Numbered from the stretch's first letter, positions 49,261 to 58,103 are shown. The stretch: 64,000 nucleotides of DNA from Polyangiaceae bacterium (GCA_020633235.1 JACKEA010000006.1:62001-126000); one strand, 5' to 3'. A program made the numbers and translations. Notes: generated from the letters alone by a model not told the origin.

Positions 49261-51517
49261 ATGCAACAACCCGAAATTTCGGCCTCAGGGCCGTCGCCGG
49301 ATGGACAGTGGGGGGCCGCGACGCGGCCGAGCGCCGATGCAACTGAGGAGGGCACGCCCGCAGAGGCAGTGAATGCGGTGCCGAGCTCGCCGACGGGCAT
49401 TGTAGAAGGTGGCGAAGCGGCACTGCGATCGCTGCACGGCGCGCTCGAAGGCGCCTCGCGGCTGCAAGGGAGCGGTGCGGATCCCTCGCCAACGAATGAG
49501 GAGTGCGCGAATTCGATACCGCGCACGGCACAAGGTGGCGAAGCGGCACGGCGCGCGCTGGCCGAAGACCGCGTTGGGAGGCCCCCACGGCCTGGTGTCG
49601 CTGCGGCCTCGCACGGCGAGGCTTTGCGGCCTGCGCCGATGGACCGGGACATCGCGGTCTCGCGAGCGTCGTCGGACTCGGCGACTTCGCGCGCTTCCTT
49701 CGACGACGTGGATAACGCGGAACTGCTCGAGTCGACGAAGCTCCTGGTCGGTCGCTCGAATGGGGTCACGGCACAGTTGCTCGCCCACTTGGCCGAGGTG
49801 GACGCGCGCAAGGCGTACCGCAAGATCGCGTGCGCCTCGCTCTACAAGTACTGCGTTTACGAGCTGCGCATGAGCGAGGACGAAGCGCAGCGTCGCGTGA
49901 AGGCGGCGCGCGCGGTGCGGCGGTTTCCGGTGCTGCTCGACATGCTTACGGATGCGTCCCTCCACCTGACGGGTCTCTTGCTGCTGGCGCCTCATCTCAC
50001 CGAGGAGAACTGTGACGCCGTGCTCGAGCGCGCCAAGTTCCGCACCAAACGGGAGGTGCAGGAGCTCGTGGCGGAGATCGCGCCGCGGCCGGACGTCGAG
50101 CCGTCGCTCGCGCCCATCTTCAAGCCGAAGCACCGCGATCCGTTTCGCAAGCCGAGTTGGTCGCGATTCATGGCGGCGCTCGCAGGGCCGATTCGCGCCA
50201 TGCAGGCGAGCAACGAGCCGTTCGGCGTGCCGACGGATCCTGACGGAACGCCTGCGCCGATCCCGGCGCCGCCGTCCCCCAACGCCCCACCGCTCACGGC
50301 AAAGGAGGGGCCGTTTCCGGTTCTCGAACCTTTGTCGCCCGGGCGCTGGCGTCTCGAGATCTGTGTCGGGCAGGATTACGTCGATCAGCTCGAGGAGCTG
50401 CGCGACTTGTTGCAGCATCAGATCCCGGACCGCGACATCGTGGCCGTTCACGAGAAGGCGATGAGCATGCTGTGGAAAGCTGCGCGCAGCAGCCGAAGAG
50501 GTGCGACGGATCGACCGCGCAAGCGCACAGTCGTTCCGGATGATGATGGTCGGGGCGGCGCGGAATCAGCGCTGAGCGTGGGTTCGTGGAGCAACGGCGC
50601 GAGCGGCGAATGCGCGAGCAGCGAAGGCGCGAGCGGCGAAAGCGCGAGCGGCGAAAGCGCGAGCGGCGAAAGCGCGAGCGGCGAAAGCGCGAGCGGCGAA
50701 AGCGCGAGCGGCGAAAGCGCGAGCGGCGAAAGCGCGAGCGGCGAAAGCGCGAGCGGCGAAAGCGCGAGCGGCGAAAGCGCGAGCGGCGAAAGCGCGAGCG
50801 GCGAAAGCGCGAGCGGCGAAAGCGCGAGCGGCGAAAGCGCGAGCGGCGAAAGCGCGAGCGGCGAAAGCGCGAGCGCGCGCGGCGAGCGCGAGCGGCGAAA
50901 GCGCGAGCGGCGAAAGCGCGAGCGGCGAAAGCGCGAGCGGCGAAAGCGCGAGCGGCGAAAGCGCGAGCGGCGAAAGCGCGAGCGGCGAAAGCGCGAGCGG
51001 CGAAAGCGCGAGCGGCGAAAGCGCGAGCGGCGAAAGCGCGCGCGGCGAAAGCGCGAGCGGCGAGCTTGCACGCGGCGAGCTTGCACGCGGCGAGCTTGCA
51101 CGCGGCGATAGCGCCGACGGCATTGTCGACGATGTGCAAGACTTCGACGAGCGAGGTGGAGTTGCCAACGCCGCGGGAGCCCGGCCGAGGTCTACATCGA
51201 AGGCAGCCTCGATGACGCGGTCCCTCGCTCGGCGGCACGTCCCTGCGGAGATCGTGCGCGCGGTCTGGGAGCGTGACGAAGCACGCTGCACCTATGTGGA
51301 CAATCGCGGCTGTCGCTGCCCGGAGACGGGAGGGCTCGAGATCCATCACGACCGCGCGTTCGCCAAGGGAGGGGACGAGACGCTTGGGAACTTGGCGCTT
51401 CGGTGTCGAGCGCACAATGACCTCGCGGCAGAGGAGGACTTTGGGGCCGAGCTGATGGACCGCAAGAAGAGCGCGCGGCGGCGACCCAATGCAGGGGGAG
51501 CTGCGCTGGGGCCATGA
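49261..51517 (+). pseudogene. HNH endonuclease with 15-bp repeat linker, HNH domain out of frame
   Basis: The ATG at 49261 opens a Ser/Glu-rich start and a helical domain of the DUF222-like type found before HNH domains (SNGVTAQLLAHLAEVDARKAY, LHLTGLLLLAPHLTEEN). From about 50620 a 15-bp unit encodes Gly-Glu-Ser-Ala-Ser over and over. Near 50871-50890 one unit is 19 instead of 15 nt, shifting the frame. After it, the Gly-Glu-Ser-Ala-Ser frame continues in frame 2 into GELAR repeats and then the HNH domain: HVPAEIVRAVWERDEARCTY, GLEIHHDRAFAKGG, NLALRCRAHN (51190-51470). In the first frame the protein instead runs into Arg/Lys-rich repeats and stops at 51111. Either the gene is broken or phase-variable, or the repeat was misread. 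Confidence 0.8.
50625..51060 (+). repeat. 15-bp coding tandem repeat with one irregular unit
   Basis: About 27 units of GGCGAAAGCGCGAGC inside the HNH gene, almost identical to each other. One irregular unit of 19 nt at about 50871-50890 (AGCGCGAGCGCGCGCGGCGA) separates two regular blocks. Changes in unit number keep the frame; only the irregular unit changes it. Confidence 0.9.
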
Positions 51518-51539
51518 GAGCTTTCGGGCGTGGGAGAGC

Positions 51540-52150
51540 GAGCATCCGCGCTGGCGCGGGACGAAGATGGAGAGAGCATCCGCGCTGGCGCGGGACGGAG
51601 ATGGAGAGAGCATCCGCGCTGGCGCGGGACGGAGATGGCTCCCGCGCGGCGCAAGTGAGAGAGCTTGCGCGGGACAAAGATGGCTCCCGCGCGGCGCAGG
51701 TGAGAGAGCTTGCGCGGGACAAAGATGGCTCCCGCGCGGCGCAGGTGAGCGAGCATCCGCGCTGGCGCGGGACGAAGATGGCTCCCGCGCGGCGCAGGTG
51801 AGAGAGCTGGCGCGGGACGAAGATGGAGCGAGCTCCCGCGCGGCGCGGGTGAGAGAGCTTGCGCGGGACGGAGATGGAGCGAGCTCCCGCGCGACGCGGG
51901 TGAGAGAGCTTGCGCGGGACGGAGATGGAGCGAGCTCCCGCGCGGCGCGGGTGAGAAGAGCTTGCGCGGGACGGAGATGGAGCGAGCTCCCGCGCGGCGC
52001 GGGTGAGAGAGCTTGCGCGGGACGGAGATGGAGCGAGCTCCCGCGCGGCGCGGGTGAGAGAGCTTGCGCGGGACGGAGATGGAGCGAGCTCCCGCGCGGC
52101 GCGGGTGAGAGAGCTTGCGCGGGACGGAGAGGGAGAGCATCCGCGGGCGG
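51540..52150 (+). repeat. Tandem array, 35- and 51-bp units
   Basis: First come three units of about 34 bp with GAGCATCCGCGCTGGCGCGGGA (cores at 51546, 51580, 51614, and again 51757). Then seven 51-bp units begin with GTGAGAGAGC at 51798, 51849, 51900, 51951, 52003, 52054 and 52105, one of them carrying one extra base. The reading frames through it are probably not genes. The field 51518-52257 holds nothing else except the hairpin element before the TonB-receptor gene. Confidence 0.85.
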
Positions 52151-52230
52151 AGCTCCCGCCGGCGGGCGCGCGACGGGAATCCCTGCGGGCTCGCGCGGAG
52201 CTCGTCTGACTGCAGAACGCGTCGCGCGCT

Positions 52231-52250
52231 GTTCCGCGGCGGACCAACCC
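52231..52250 (+). repeat. GGTTC hairpin element, copy 11
   Basis: GTTCCGCGGCGGACCAACCC, ending 7 bp before the ATG of the TonB-receptor fusion. In the transcript it would cover or sit next to the ribosome binding site. Confidence 0.7.
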
Positions 52251-52257
52251 ACAAGAC

Positions 52258-54726
52258 ATGTTGCGTGCGCGGCGACGTTGGCAAAGGCTAAGGCGAGCTG
52301 TGTTGCGTCTTGTCGGCACCATTGGGTTGGCGCTCGCGCTCGTGCTCTGGGCGACGCCGAGCGTTGCCCAGGGCGTGACGATGCCGAAGGTGACGCACGA
52401 AGTGCCCGTCACCTATCCGCGCAGCGCGATCGACGAAGGATACTTCCAGCGCGTCGAGGTGATCCTCGAGCTGGTCGTCGACGCCACGGGCACCGTGACG
52501 AACGCGAAGGTCGACACTCCGCGCGGGTACGGCTTTGACGAAGCGGCGGTGACGGCCGCGCGGCAGCTCCAGTTTGCCCCCGCGCAGAAGAACGGCACGC
52601 CCGTCGCAGCGCGCATCAAGTTCAAATACGTCTTCGACCCTCCGCCGGCACAGCTTGCAGGTCGCGTGTTCGACCGGGACACGGGGAAGCCGCTGGCCGG
52701 CGCCACGATAGAAGTCGTGACCTCCGACGGCGCGGTCCAGCGCACGGAATCCGCCGCGGATGGTCGCTGGAGCTTCCCGGCACTGCCGCCCGGTCCGGCC
52801 AAGTTGACGGTCAGCGCGGACGCCCTCGAGCCCATTTCGCGCGACGCGACCCTCGCCCGCGCGGAGCGCGTGGACGTCACGACGCGCCTCGGCGCGGCCC
52901 CCGAGGTCACGCCACCCGAGACGGCCAAGCCAAAGGTCCTCGAAGTCACTGTCCACGGCGAGAAGCCGGCTCCGGCGGTGTCCAGCCTCACGCGCGCGGA
53001 GGTGCGGCAGCTCCCGGGCGCCTTCGGCGACCCATTCCGAGCCATCGAGTCGCTGCCCGGCGTCACCCCGATCATCTCGGGTTTGCCCTTCTTCTACATT
53101 CGCGGCGCGCCACCCGGAAACGTCGGCTACTTCCTGGACGGCGTTCGCGTTCCGTACCTGTATCACATTGCGATCGGTCCTTCGGTAGTACAGCCAGCGA
53201 TGGTCGATCGCGTGGATCTGTACCCCGGCGGCTATCCCGCTCGCTTCGGTCGCTACGCCGGCGGCATCGTGTCCGCGGAAACCACTGAGCCCCTCGCGAA
53301 GCTGCACGGCGAAGGCAACATTCGCGTCTTCGATGCCGGCGCGATGGTCGAAGGCGGCTTCGCGGACGGCCGGGGCACGGTGCTGCTGGGCGGGCGCTAT
53401 TCCTACACCGCCAAGATCATCTCGCTGCTCGCGCCGGACGTGACCATAGACTACCGGGATTACCAGGCGCGAGTGAGCTACGACGTCACCTCGCGGGATC
53501 GCCTCACGCTGTTCGCCTTCGGGTCTTACGACCTGCTCGGTCAGACCACCATCGGCATCTTTCGCGTGCTGTTCGGCTCCGAGTTCTACCGCGGCAACCT
53601 GCGCTACGAGCACCGCCTGAACGACGGCATGGTGCGCACGGACGTGACCCTCGGCTTCGACCAGACTCGCGTGGCGGATCAACAGAACGTGCAAGACCGT
53701 TCGCTGGACGTGAAGAGCGAGCTCCACAAACGCCTCAGCTCCAAGAGTCAGTGGCGTCTGGGCACCCAGGCCACGCTCGATCACTACACCGCGGACAAGG
53801 CGGCGTACGCCGATCCGGAGGACCCCGACACCATCGCCTTCAACAATCGTTTTCCGCCGCGCAGCGATCTGGCGCTCAGTGCCTGGACCGACTTCGTGTT
53901 GGATGTGGCGCCCGGCATCGAGGTGACGCCCGGCTTGCGCTTCGACTTGTACACCTCCGGATCGTCCACGCTGCCCGCCTTCGACCCGCGCATCGCGGCG
54001 CGCTTCGCGGTGAGCGACAAGGTGCACATCGTGCACGCCTACGGCCTGGTGCATCAGCCGCCGGCCTTCGTCGTTCCGGTTCCCGGTCTCACGCCGGGCA
54101 ACCTCCAGGGCGGCCTGCAGTCCGCGCTGCAGAGCAGCGCCGGCGTGGAGGTGGACCTGCCGGAGGCCACCACCGCCAAGGTGACGGCGTTCGAGAATGC
54201 CTTTTTCAACATGAGCGACGCTCTGGGCACGGCCAGCGGGCGCGGCGGAATCCAGCGGGATACGCGGAGCCTCGGCTCCGCCGTCGGCGTCGAGCTGTAC
54301 CTGCACCGTCGCCTCACCAAGCGCTTCGGCGGCTACCTCTCGTACACGCTCTCGCGCTCCACCCGCAGCCTCGGAAACGAGAGCTTTCCGAGCGCTTTCG
54401 ACCGCACCCACGTGGCGAGCGGCGCCTTGGCCTACGATCTCGGTCGCCGCTGGCGCGCCGGCAGTCGCGTCGTGTTCTACACGGGCGCCCCCAAGACCTC
54501 GTCCACCGGCGGGCTCATCCGTGGGCCCCGGTCGTCGAGCCCCGAGCGCGATCCGAGCTTTTACCGCATCGATCTTCGCCTCGAGAAGCGCTGGTACCTG
54601 ACCAAGACCGCGTGGCTCGCCTTCGTGGCCGAGATGCTCAACGCCACCTTGCACAAGGAGGTGTTCCGCGGCACGGAGATAGGTCCCGTGAGCATTCCCA
54701 GCGTCGGTTTGGAGGGAGGGTTCTAA
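52258..54726 (+). CDS. TonB C-terminal domain fused to a TonB-dependent receptor
   Basis: 822 residues. A long Arg-rich signal peptide ends SVAQG near residue 40. Residues 45-120 match the TonB C-terminal domain (VTYPRSAIDEGYFQRVEVILELVVD ... ARQLQFAPA). Next is a carboxypeptidase regulatory-like beta domain (LAGRVFDRDTGKPLAGATIEV), then a receptor plug (SLTRAEVRQLPGAFGDPFRAIESLPGV, FYIRGAPPGNVGYFLDGV) and a beta-barrel to the C-terminus. The fusion puts an energy-coupling domain on the receptor itself. Substrate unknown. It is followed after one base by a GTG-start lipoprotein gene. Confidence 0.9.
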   Translation: MLRARRRWQRLRRAVLRLVGTIGLALALVLWATPSVAQGVTMPKVTHEVPVTYPRSAIDEGYFQRVEVILELVVDATGTVTNAKVDTPRGYGFDEAAVTAARQLQFAPAQKNGTPVAARIKFKYVFDPPPAQLAGRVFDRDTGKPLAGATIEVVTSDGAVQRTESAADGRWSFPALPPGPAKLTVSADALEPISRDATLARAERVDVTTRLGAAPEVTPPETAKPKVLEVTVHGEKPAPAVSSLTRAEVRQLPGAFGDPFRAIESLPGVTPIISGLPFFYIRGAPPGNVGYFLDGVRVPYLYHIAIGPSVVQPAMVDRVDLYPGGYPARFGRYAGGIVSAETTEPLAKLHGEGNIRVFDAGAMVEGGFADGRGTVLLGGRYSYTAKIISLLAPDVTIDYRDYQARVSYDVTSRDRLTLFAFGSYDLLGQTTIGIFRVLFGSEFYRGNLRYEHRLNDGMVRTDVTLGFDQTRVADQQNVQDRSLDVKSELHKRLSSKSQWRLGTQATLDHYTADKAAYADPEDPDTIAFNNRFPPRSDLALSAWTDFVLDVAPGIEVTPGLRFDLYTSGSSTLPAFDPRIAARFAVSDKVHIVHAYGLVHQPPAFVVPVPGLTPGNLQGGLQSALQSSAGVEVDLPEATTAKVTAFENAFFNMSDALGTASGRGGIQRDTRSLGSAVGVELYLHRRLTKRFGGYLSYTLSRSTRSLGNESFPSAFDRTHVASGALAYDLGRRWRAGSRVVFYTGAPKTSSTGGLIRGPRSSSPERDPSFYRIDLRLEKRWYLTKTAWLAFVAEMLNATLHKEVFRGTEIGPVSIPSVGLEGGF

Positions 54727-54727
54727 C

Positions 54728-55573
54728 GTGCGATCGACCATCGCCATCCTGGGCCTCGCCTTCACCGCCTGCCTGCCGAAGGACACGCGCCCGGTGCCCG
54801 GCAGCATCCACGTGACGGTCAGCGCCAAGAGCGCGCCCAGTTGGATCACTTCCGACGGCTGGTCGGTGACCTACGATCGCTTCTTGATCGACGTCGGCCA
54901 CGCCAACCTGAGCGGCGACTCCTGCGCCGAGTACTCCGACGCGCGCTACGATCGCATCTTCGACGGTCACCAGCTGGGGCCGCAGAAAGTGAGCGAGAGC
55001 TACGCCCTCGGTCACTGCTCGTTCCGCTTTCGGCTCAACAGCCCCGACCTCGAAACGTTGCTCGGCGCCGGCGTGACGGAAGCCGACAAGACCGAGATGC
55101 GCACGCCCGGCAGCGACTTTTCGGCCAAAGACCGCGGCGTGAGCCTGCTGGTCGCGGGGCACGCGACCAAAGAGGGCGTCGAGAAGTCCTTCTCCTGGTC
55201 CTTCCGCCGCCGCGTCGGCTACTCCGACTGCGCGGTCAAGGAAGACGACGCCAACCGCAGCGGCGTCGTGCTGCGCAGCGGCGAAACGCTGCCCATCGAC
55301 ATCGAGCTCCACGGAGAAGCACTGCTCCAGGTGGATTCCGAGCCGGAAGACGCGCCCCTGGTGTTCGACACCTTTGCCCAGGCGGACGCCGACGACGACG
55401 GCGTCATCACGCTCGAAGAGCTCGACGCAGTGCCCTACCTCGTCACCTCCACCAAGGCAGATGCCGGGGGCCCTCCGCAGAGCTTTGGTCAATTCGTGTA
55501 CGTGACCCAGGTTCCCCGCGTGGCGCGCTACCTCGGCACGGGCACCTGTACCATCGTCCAGCAGGCCGACTGA
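54728..55573 (+). CDS. Lipoprotein partner of the TonB-dependent receptor
   Basis: 281 residues from a GTG one base after the receptor stop, so co-transcribed. Lipoprotein signal with AFTAC. The mature part is beta-rich with several Cys and one EF-hand-like loop (DADDDGVITLEEL, near residue 220). No family recognised. As the second gene of the receptor operon it may bind the imported substrate or shape the receptor at the surface. Confidence 0.75.
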   Translation: MRSTIAILGLAFTACLPKDTRPVPGSIHVTVSAKSAPSWITSDGWSVTYDRFLIDVGHANLSGDSCAEYSDARYDRIFDGHQLGPQKVSESYALGHCSFRFRLNSPDLETLLGAGVTEADKTEMRTPGSDFSAKDRGVSLLVAGHATKEGVEKSFSWSFRRRVGYSDCAVKEDDANRSGVVLRSGETLPIDIELHGEALLQVDSEPEDAPLVFDTFAQADADDDGVITLEELDAVPYLVTSTKADAGGPPQSFGQFVYVTQVPRVARYLGTGTCTIVQQAD

Positions 55574-55576
55574 CAT

Positions 55577-55597
55577 TTGTCGGTGCAGCGCGGAACC
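55577..55597 (-). repeat. GGTTC hairpin element, copy 12
   Basis: Minus-strand GGTTCCGCGCTGCACCGACAA, after the lipoprotein stop and 45 bp before the response regulator start, pointing against both genes. Confidence 0.55.
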
Positions 55598-55641
55598 TCG
55601 CTTTCGACGCGGCCCGGAGCCGTTATCATCATGGTAACCCC

Positions 55642-56028
55642 GTGCCCGACCCCACCCAGAAAGTGCGCGTGCTGGTCATCGATGACGAGCCGATGATCCG
55701 CACCATGATGGCGCGGCTGCTGCGCAAGCACGAGGTGACCGTCACCGACGGCGGCAAGGCCGCGCTCGCGGAGCTCGAGGCCGGGCGCCGCTTCGACCTG
55801 ATCTTGTGCGACGTGAGCATGCCGCTGATGACCGGCATCGAGCTGTTCATCACTTTGAAAGAGCACTATCCCGAGCAGGCCGCGCGGGTGGTGATGATGA
55901 CCGGCGGCGTTACCGACGCGAAGGCCCGGGCCTTCCTCGAAAACGGCGTGCCGCGGTGGGTGGAGAAGCCGTGCTCCGCGGCACTTTTGCGGGAGCTCGT
56001 GGAGAAGGCGACCGAGCAGCCGGCTTGA
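55642..56028 (+). CDS. Single-domain response regulator
   Basis: 128 residues from the GTG at 55642; the frame upstream is open but not gene-like. The receiver fold is complete: acidic pair Asp14-Asp15 (LVIDDEP), phospho-acceptor Asp57 (LILCDVSMPLMTG), Thr87 (VVMMTGG) and Lys109 (WVEKPC). There is no output domain, so it works through protein contacts, as CheY or Spo0F types do. No histidine kinase gene is in the window. Confidence 0.88.
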   Translation: MPDPTQKVRVLVIDDEPMIRTMMARLLRKHEVTVTDGGKAALAELEAGRRFDLILCDVSMPLMTGIELFITLKEHYPEQAARVVMMTGGVTDAKARAFLENGVPRWVEKPCSAALLRELVEKATEQPA

Positions 56029-56057
56029 ACCTTGGGGCGTTTTGCGCCGATTACGGA

Positions 56058-56082
56058 GTTTCCGCGCCGGGCCAACAAAACC
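56058..56082 (+). repeat. GGTTC hairpin element, copy 13
   Basis: GTTTCCGCGCCGGGCCAACA plus an A/C-rich tail, 12 bp before the lipoprotein start at 56095 and in its direction. Confidence 0.65.
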
Positions 56083-56094
56083 AAAACGTGCATA

Positions 56095-56727
56095 ATGGCT
56101 CTCGTGCGTCGCTTCTGGAGCCAATGCATTGCGCTGCTGATCTGCGTGGGGTGCGGAGAATCCATCCCGCCGCCGGTGCGCTACGCCTCGACCAAGGTGG
56201 ACGATCACAGCGCCAAGCCGAACCCCGCCAACAGCGATCCCAAGCTCGAGCCCGGCTTCGGTCCGTACGACGTGCAGACGGTGTTCTACATCGAGAAGAG
56301 CAACGACAAGGACCACGTCGACTACGCCATTCGGCTGGATCAGCACTGCACGCCCACCAGCGACGGCGCCATGTTTCCGTACTGGCGCGAGCTGCAGCAC
56401 GACCCACCCACCGGCTCCCATCCGCTGAAGGGTCTGCAGTACATGGCGTACGGCTTTTCGGATCAGCGCATCCAGAAGAAGAAGCGCGTCGGCGGCGAGT
56501 ACCTGGCCAAGCTCAAGCAGGTGGACCGCGTGCTCCTGATCGTGACCAAGCAAGGGCCGGACGGCTACTGCACGGCCACGGCCTACACGACCATCAAAGG
56601 CGTGAAGAACGCACGCCTGGATCACATCTACGTGAAGGTGGCGGGCATGATGAGCGCGGACTGGGTGGACGTGTACGGGGAGAACATCGTCACCGGTGAA
56701 AAGCTCGTGGAGCGCCTCACGCCATGA
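56095..56727 (+). CDS. Lipoprotein of unknown function
   Basis: 210 residues. The ATG at 56095 opens a lipoprotein signal (ICVGC); the in-frame ATG at 56032 is less likely. The mature part has an alternating alpha/beta look (PYDVQTVFYIEKSNDKDHVDYAIRLD, VDRVLLIVTKQGPDGYC), with no family I recognise. The stop overlaps the start of the next lipoprotein gene (ATGA), so the pair is translated together. Confidence 0.7.
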   Translation: MALVRRFWSQCIALLICVGCGESIPPPVRYASTKVDDHSAKPNPANSDPKLEPGFGPYDVQTVFYIEKSNDKDHVDYAIRLDQHCTPTSDGAMFPYWRELQHDPPTGSHPLKGLQYMAYGFSDQRIQKKKRVGGEYLAKLKQVDRVLLIVTKQGPDGYCTATAYTTIKGVKNARLDHIYVKVAGMMSADWVDVYGENIVTGEKLVERLTP

Positions 56728-57203
56728 AGTGGCTGGCGCTCGCGCTGCTCTTGCTTTCCTGCAACCGAGAACAGCGCGCGCAGCACGAGGCCTTGGCCCA
56801 AGAGCTCCGGCCCGCGGCCGCGGAGCTGTGCAAGATCCAGCGTGGAGAAGGCGGGGGCTGCTTCGGAGATTGCGTGATCTGGTCCGCTGCGCAAGAAGGC
56901 GTGGCCCTGCGCAAGGCCGGTGCGACCCTCTCGCAGCTCGCCAAGATCGCGGATCCGGACACGGAGCGCATGCTCGCGGACGTGCGCAGTAGGGCACGCT
57001 CGCTGCATGCCGCCTTGAGCGCATGCGACCTGCAGGTCGAGCGCACCGGCAAACCCGGGGACGACGTCAAGCGCTGCGCCCAAGCCCGCCAGGCGCACTC
57101 CAAGGAGTCGTGGGCGCTCCTCAAAGCGGTGGACACTCTGGAAGCCTCAACCGAGGAGCGCACCGGAGTGGAGCTGCCGCCCACGCGATCGTGTGTTGAT
57201 TGA
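56724..57203 (+). CDS. Small Cys-containing lipoprotein
   Basis: 159 residues. Lipoprotein signal (LLLLSC). The mature part is helical, with Cys residues in pairs (LCKIQRGEGGGCFGDC, ACDLQVE, RCAQAR), which suggests a disulfide-held helical bundle in the periplasm. It is coupled to the lipoprotein gene before it by an ATGA overlap. Function unknown. Confidence 0.7.
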   Translation: MKWLALALLLLSCNREQRAQHEALAQELRPAAAELCKIQRGEGGGCFGDCVIWSAAQEGVALRKAGATLSQLAKIADPDTERMLADVRSRARSLHAALSACDLQVERTGKPGDDVKRCAQARQAHSKESWALLKAVDTLEASTEERTGVELPPTRSCVD

Positions 57204-57210
57204 CAGCAGA

Positions 57211-57232
57211 ATGTTGGTACGGCGCGAAACCC
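57211..57232 (-). repeat. GGTTC hairpin element, copy 14
   Basis: Minus-strand GGGTTTCGCGCCGTACCAACAT, between the lipoprotein stop and the cupin start, pointing against both. Confidence 0.5.
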
Positions 57233-57261
57233 GTCGCGCCTCCCGTCACGGCGATGAACCC

Positions 57262-57618
57262 ATGAGCGAAAACGACCTGTTCAATCGCGCGCTGCCCCAC
57301 GACAGTCGCAGCGCGCTCTTCGGCGGCAAGAATGCCGTGCGCGTGTGGAGCTTGGATTCGAGCCCCATGCCCCCCTTCACGGCCCTGCTCGCGTGTGAGC
57401 TCGAACCCGACGGCAGCGTCGGCGCGCACGTGCAGCAAGAGTTTCCGGAGGTGGTGATCGTGATCGAAGGGCGCGGGAGCGCGACGGTTTCCGGTCGCAC
57501 CGTGCCACTGCATTCCGGCGTCGTCGTATCACTACCGCAAGGGCAGACACTCGCAATCGAGAATGCGTCGAGCTCGGAGCCGCTGCGCTACCTCATCGTG
57601 AAGGCCCGCGACGTTTGA
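57262..57618 (+). CDS. Cupin-domain protein
   Basis: 118 residues from the ATG at 57262, chosen because the cupin fold starts soon after; the longer frame from 57193 overlaps the previous gene. The two cupin motifs are recognisable but weak: VGAHVQQEFPEVVIVIEGRG (motif 1, with one His and Glu) and SLPQGQTLAIENASS (motif 2, without the usual His). Metal binding may therefore be incomplete. Small stand-alone cupins bind sugars or other small molecules. Function unknown. Confidence 0.75.
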   Translation: MSENDLFNRALPHDSRSALFGGKNAVRVWSLDSSPMPPFTALLACELEPDGSVGAHVQQEFPEVVIVIEGRGSATVSGRTVPLHSGVVVSLPQGQTLAIENASSSEPLRYLIVKARDV

Positions 57619-57682
57619 ACGTCGCGGCGTTGGATGGCAGACTCATGCCTTCTTACTTCGTGTTGCTTCGGGCGGGAGACAG

Positions 57683-58045
57683 ATGCCATCGATCGTACGA
57701 GGTGGTTCCGGTGTGGGTTGGCGATTGCCGGCGGAGAGTGATCGCTGGATCTTGTGGCTGGAGGGCGGCGTTCAGGCACTCTTGAGCGTGGAATCGGCGC
57801 CCACCGGGGCAGCCGTTCGGGTGGATCTGGTGCGCCCGCAGCTCACCCGTTTCGTGGAGGTGGTGTTCAGCGAAGGCATCGGCGGGCTGACCGCGACGCT
57901 GCTCGAAGAGATCGTCTCGGCCGCGGTGGAGGGCGATCTGGTGTTCGCGCCGGCGCACAGGAACGCTTGGGCCATTGCCATTCGTTCCACCGCGCAGCTC
58001 TTGGGGGGTTCCCGAGGGGCTCGCGACGAGCCAACAGGCTCGTAA
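57683..58045 (+). CDS. Small hypothetical protein
   Basis: 120 residues, no signal peptide. Mixed alpha/beta with a hydrophobic core (RWILWLEGGVQALLSVES, LTRFVEVVFSEGIGGLTATLLEEIV). No family recognised. The end of the gene overlaps a hairpin, ACGAGCC-AACA-GGCTCGT at 58026-58043, then a short A run, which might serve as a terminator before the esterase gene. Confidence 0.6.
   Translation: MPSIVRGGSGVGWRLPAESDRWILWLEGGVQALLSVESAPTGAAVRVDLVRPQLTRFVEVVFSEGIGGLTATLLEEIVSAAVEGDLVFAPAHRNAWAIAIRSTAQLLGGSRGARDEPTGS
58026..58043 (+). terminator. Possible hairpin terminator at gene end
   Basis: 7-bp perfect stem (ACGAGCC/GGCTCGT) with an AACA loop, overlapping the stop of the small hypothetical gene. 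It is followed by AAAAC rather than a T run, so termination is uncertain. It shares the CCAACA string of the hairpin elements. Confidence 0.35.
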
Positions 58046-58103
58046 AACTACAACCGCACGCCAAGCCCTCGATCAACGCGAGCAGAGGCTCTAGATTTCG
58101 CGA

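Noticed and set aside
50294..52252. 652-codon minus-strand frame across the HNH repeats and the following array
   Set aside because: Consists almost entirely of translated repeats (Ala/Arg/Phe and Ser/Arg/Ala runs); no domain.
51489..52538. 349-codon plus-strand frame with 17-residue repeats before the receptor gene
   Set aside because: The 51-bp period keeps a frame by chance, one unit has an extra base, and the frame runs into the receptor gene in the wrong phase.
52288..54849. 853-codon minus-strand frame opposite the TonB-receptor gene
   Set aside because: Low-complexity shadow; the plus-strand gene has full plug and barrel motifs.
54638..55576. 312-codon minus-strand frame opposite the receptor's lipoprotein partner
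   Set aside because: Antisense shadow; the plus-strand gene has a lipobox, an EF-hand-like loop and operon context.
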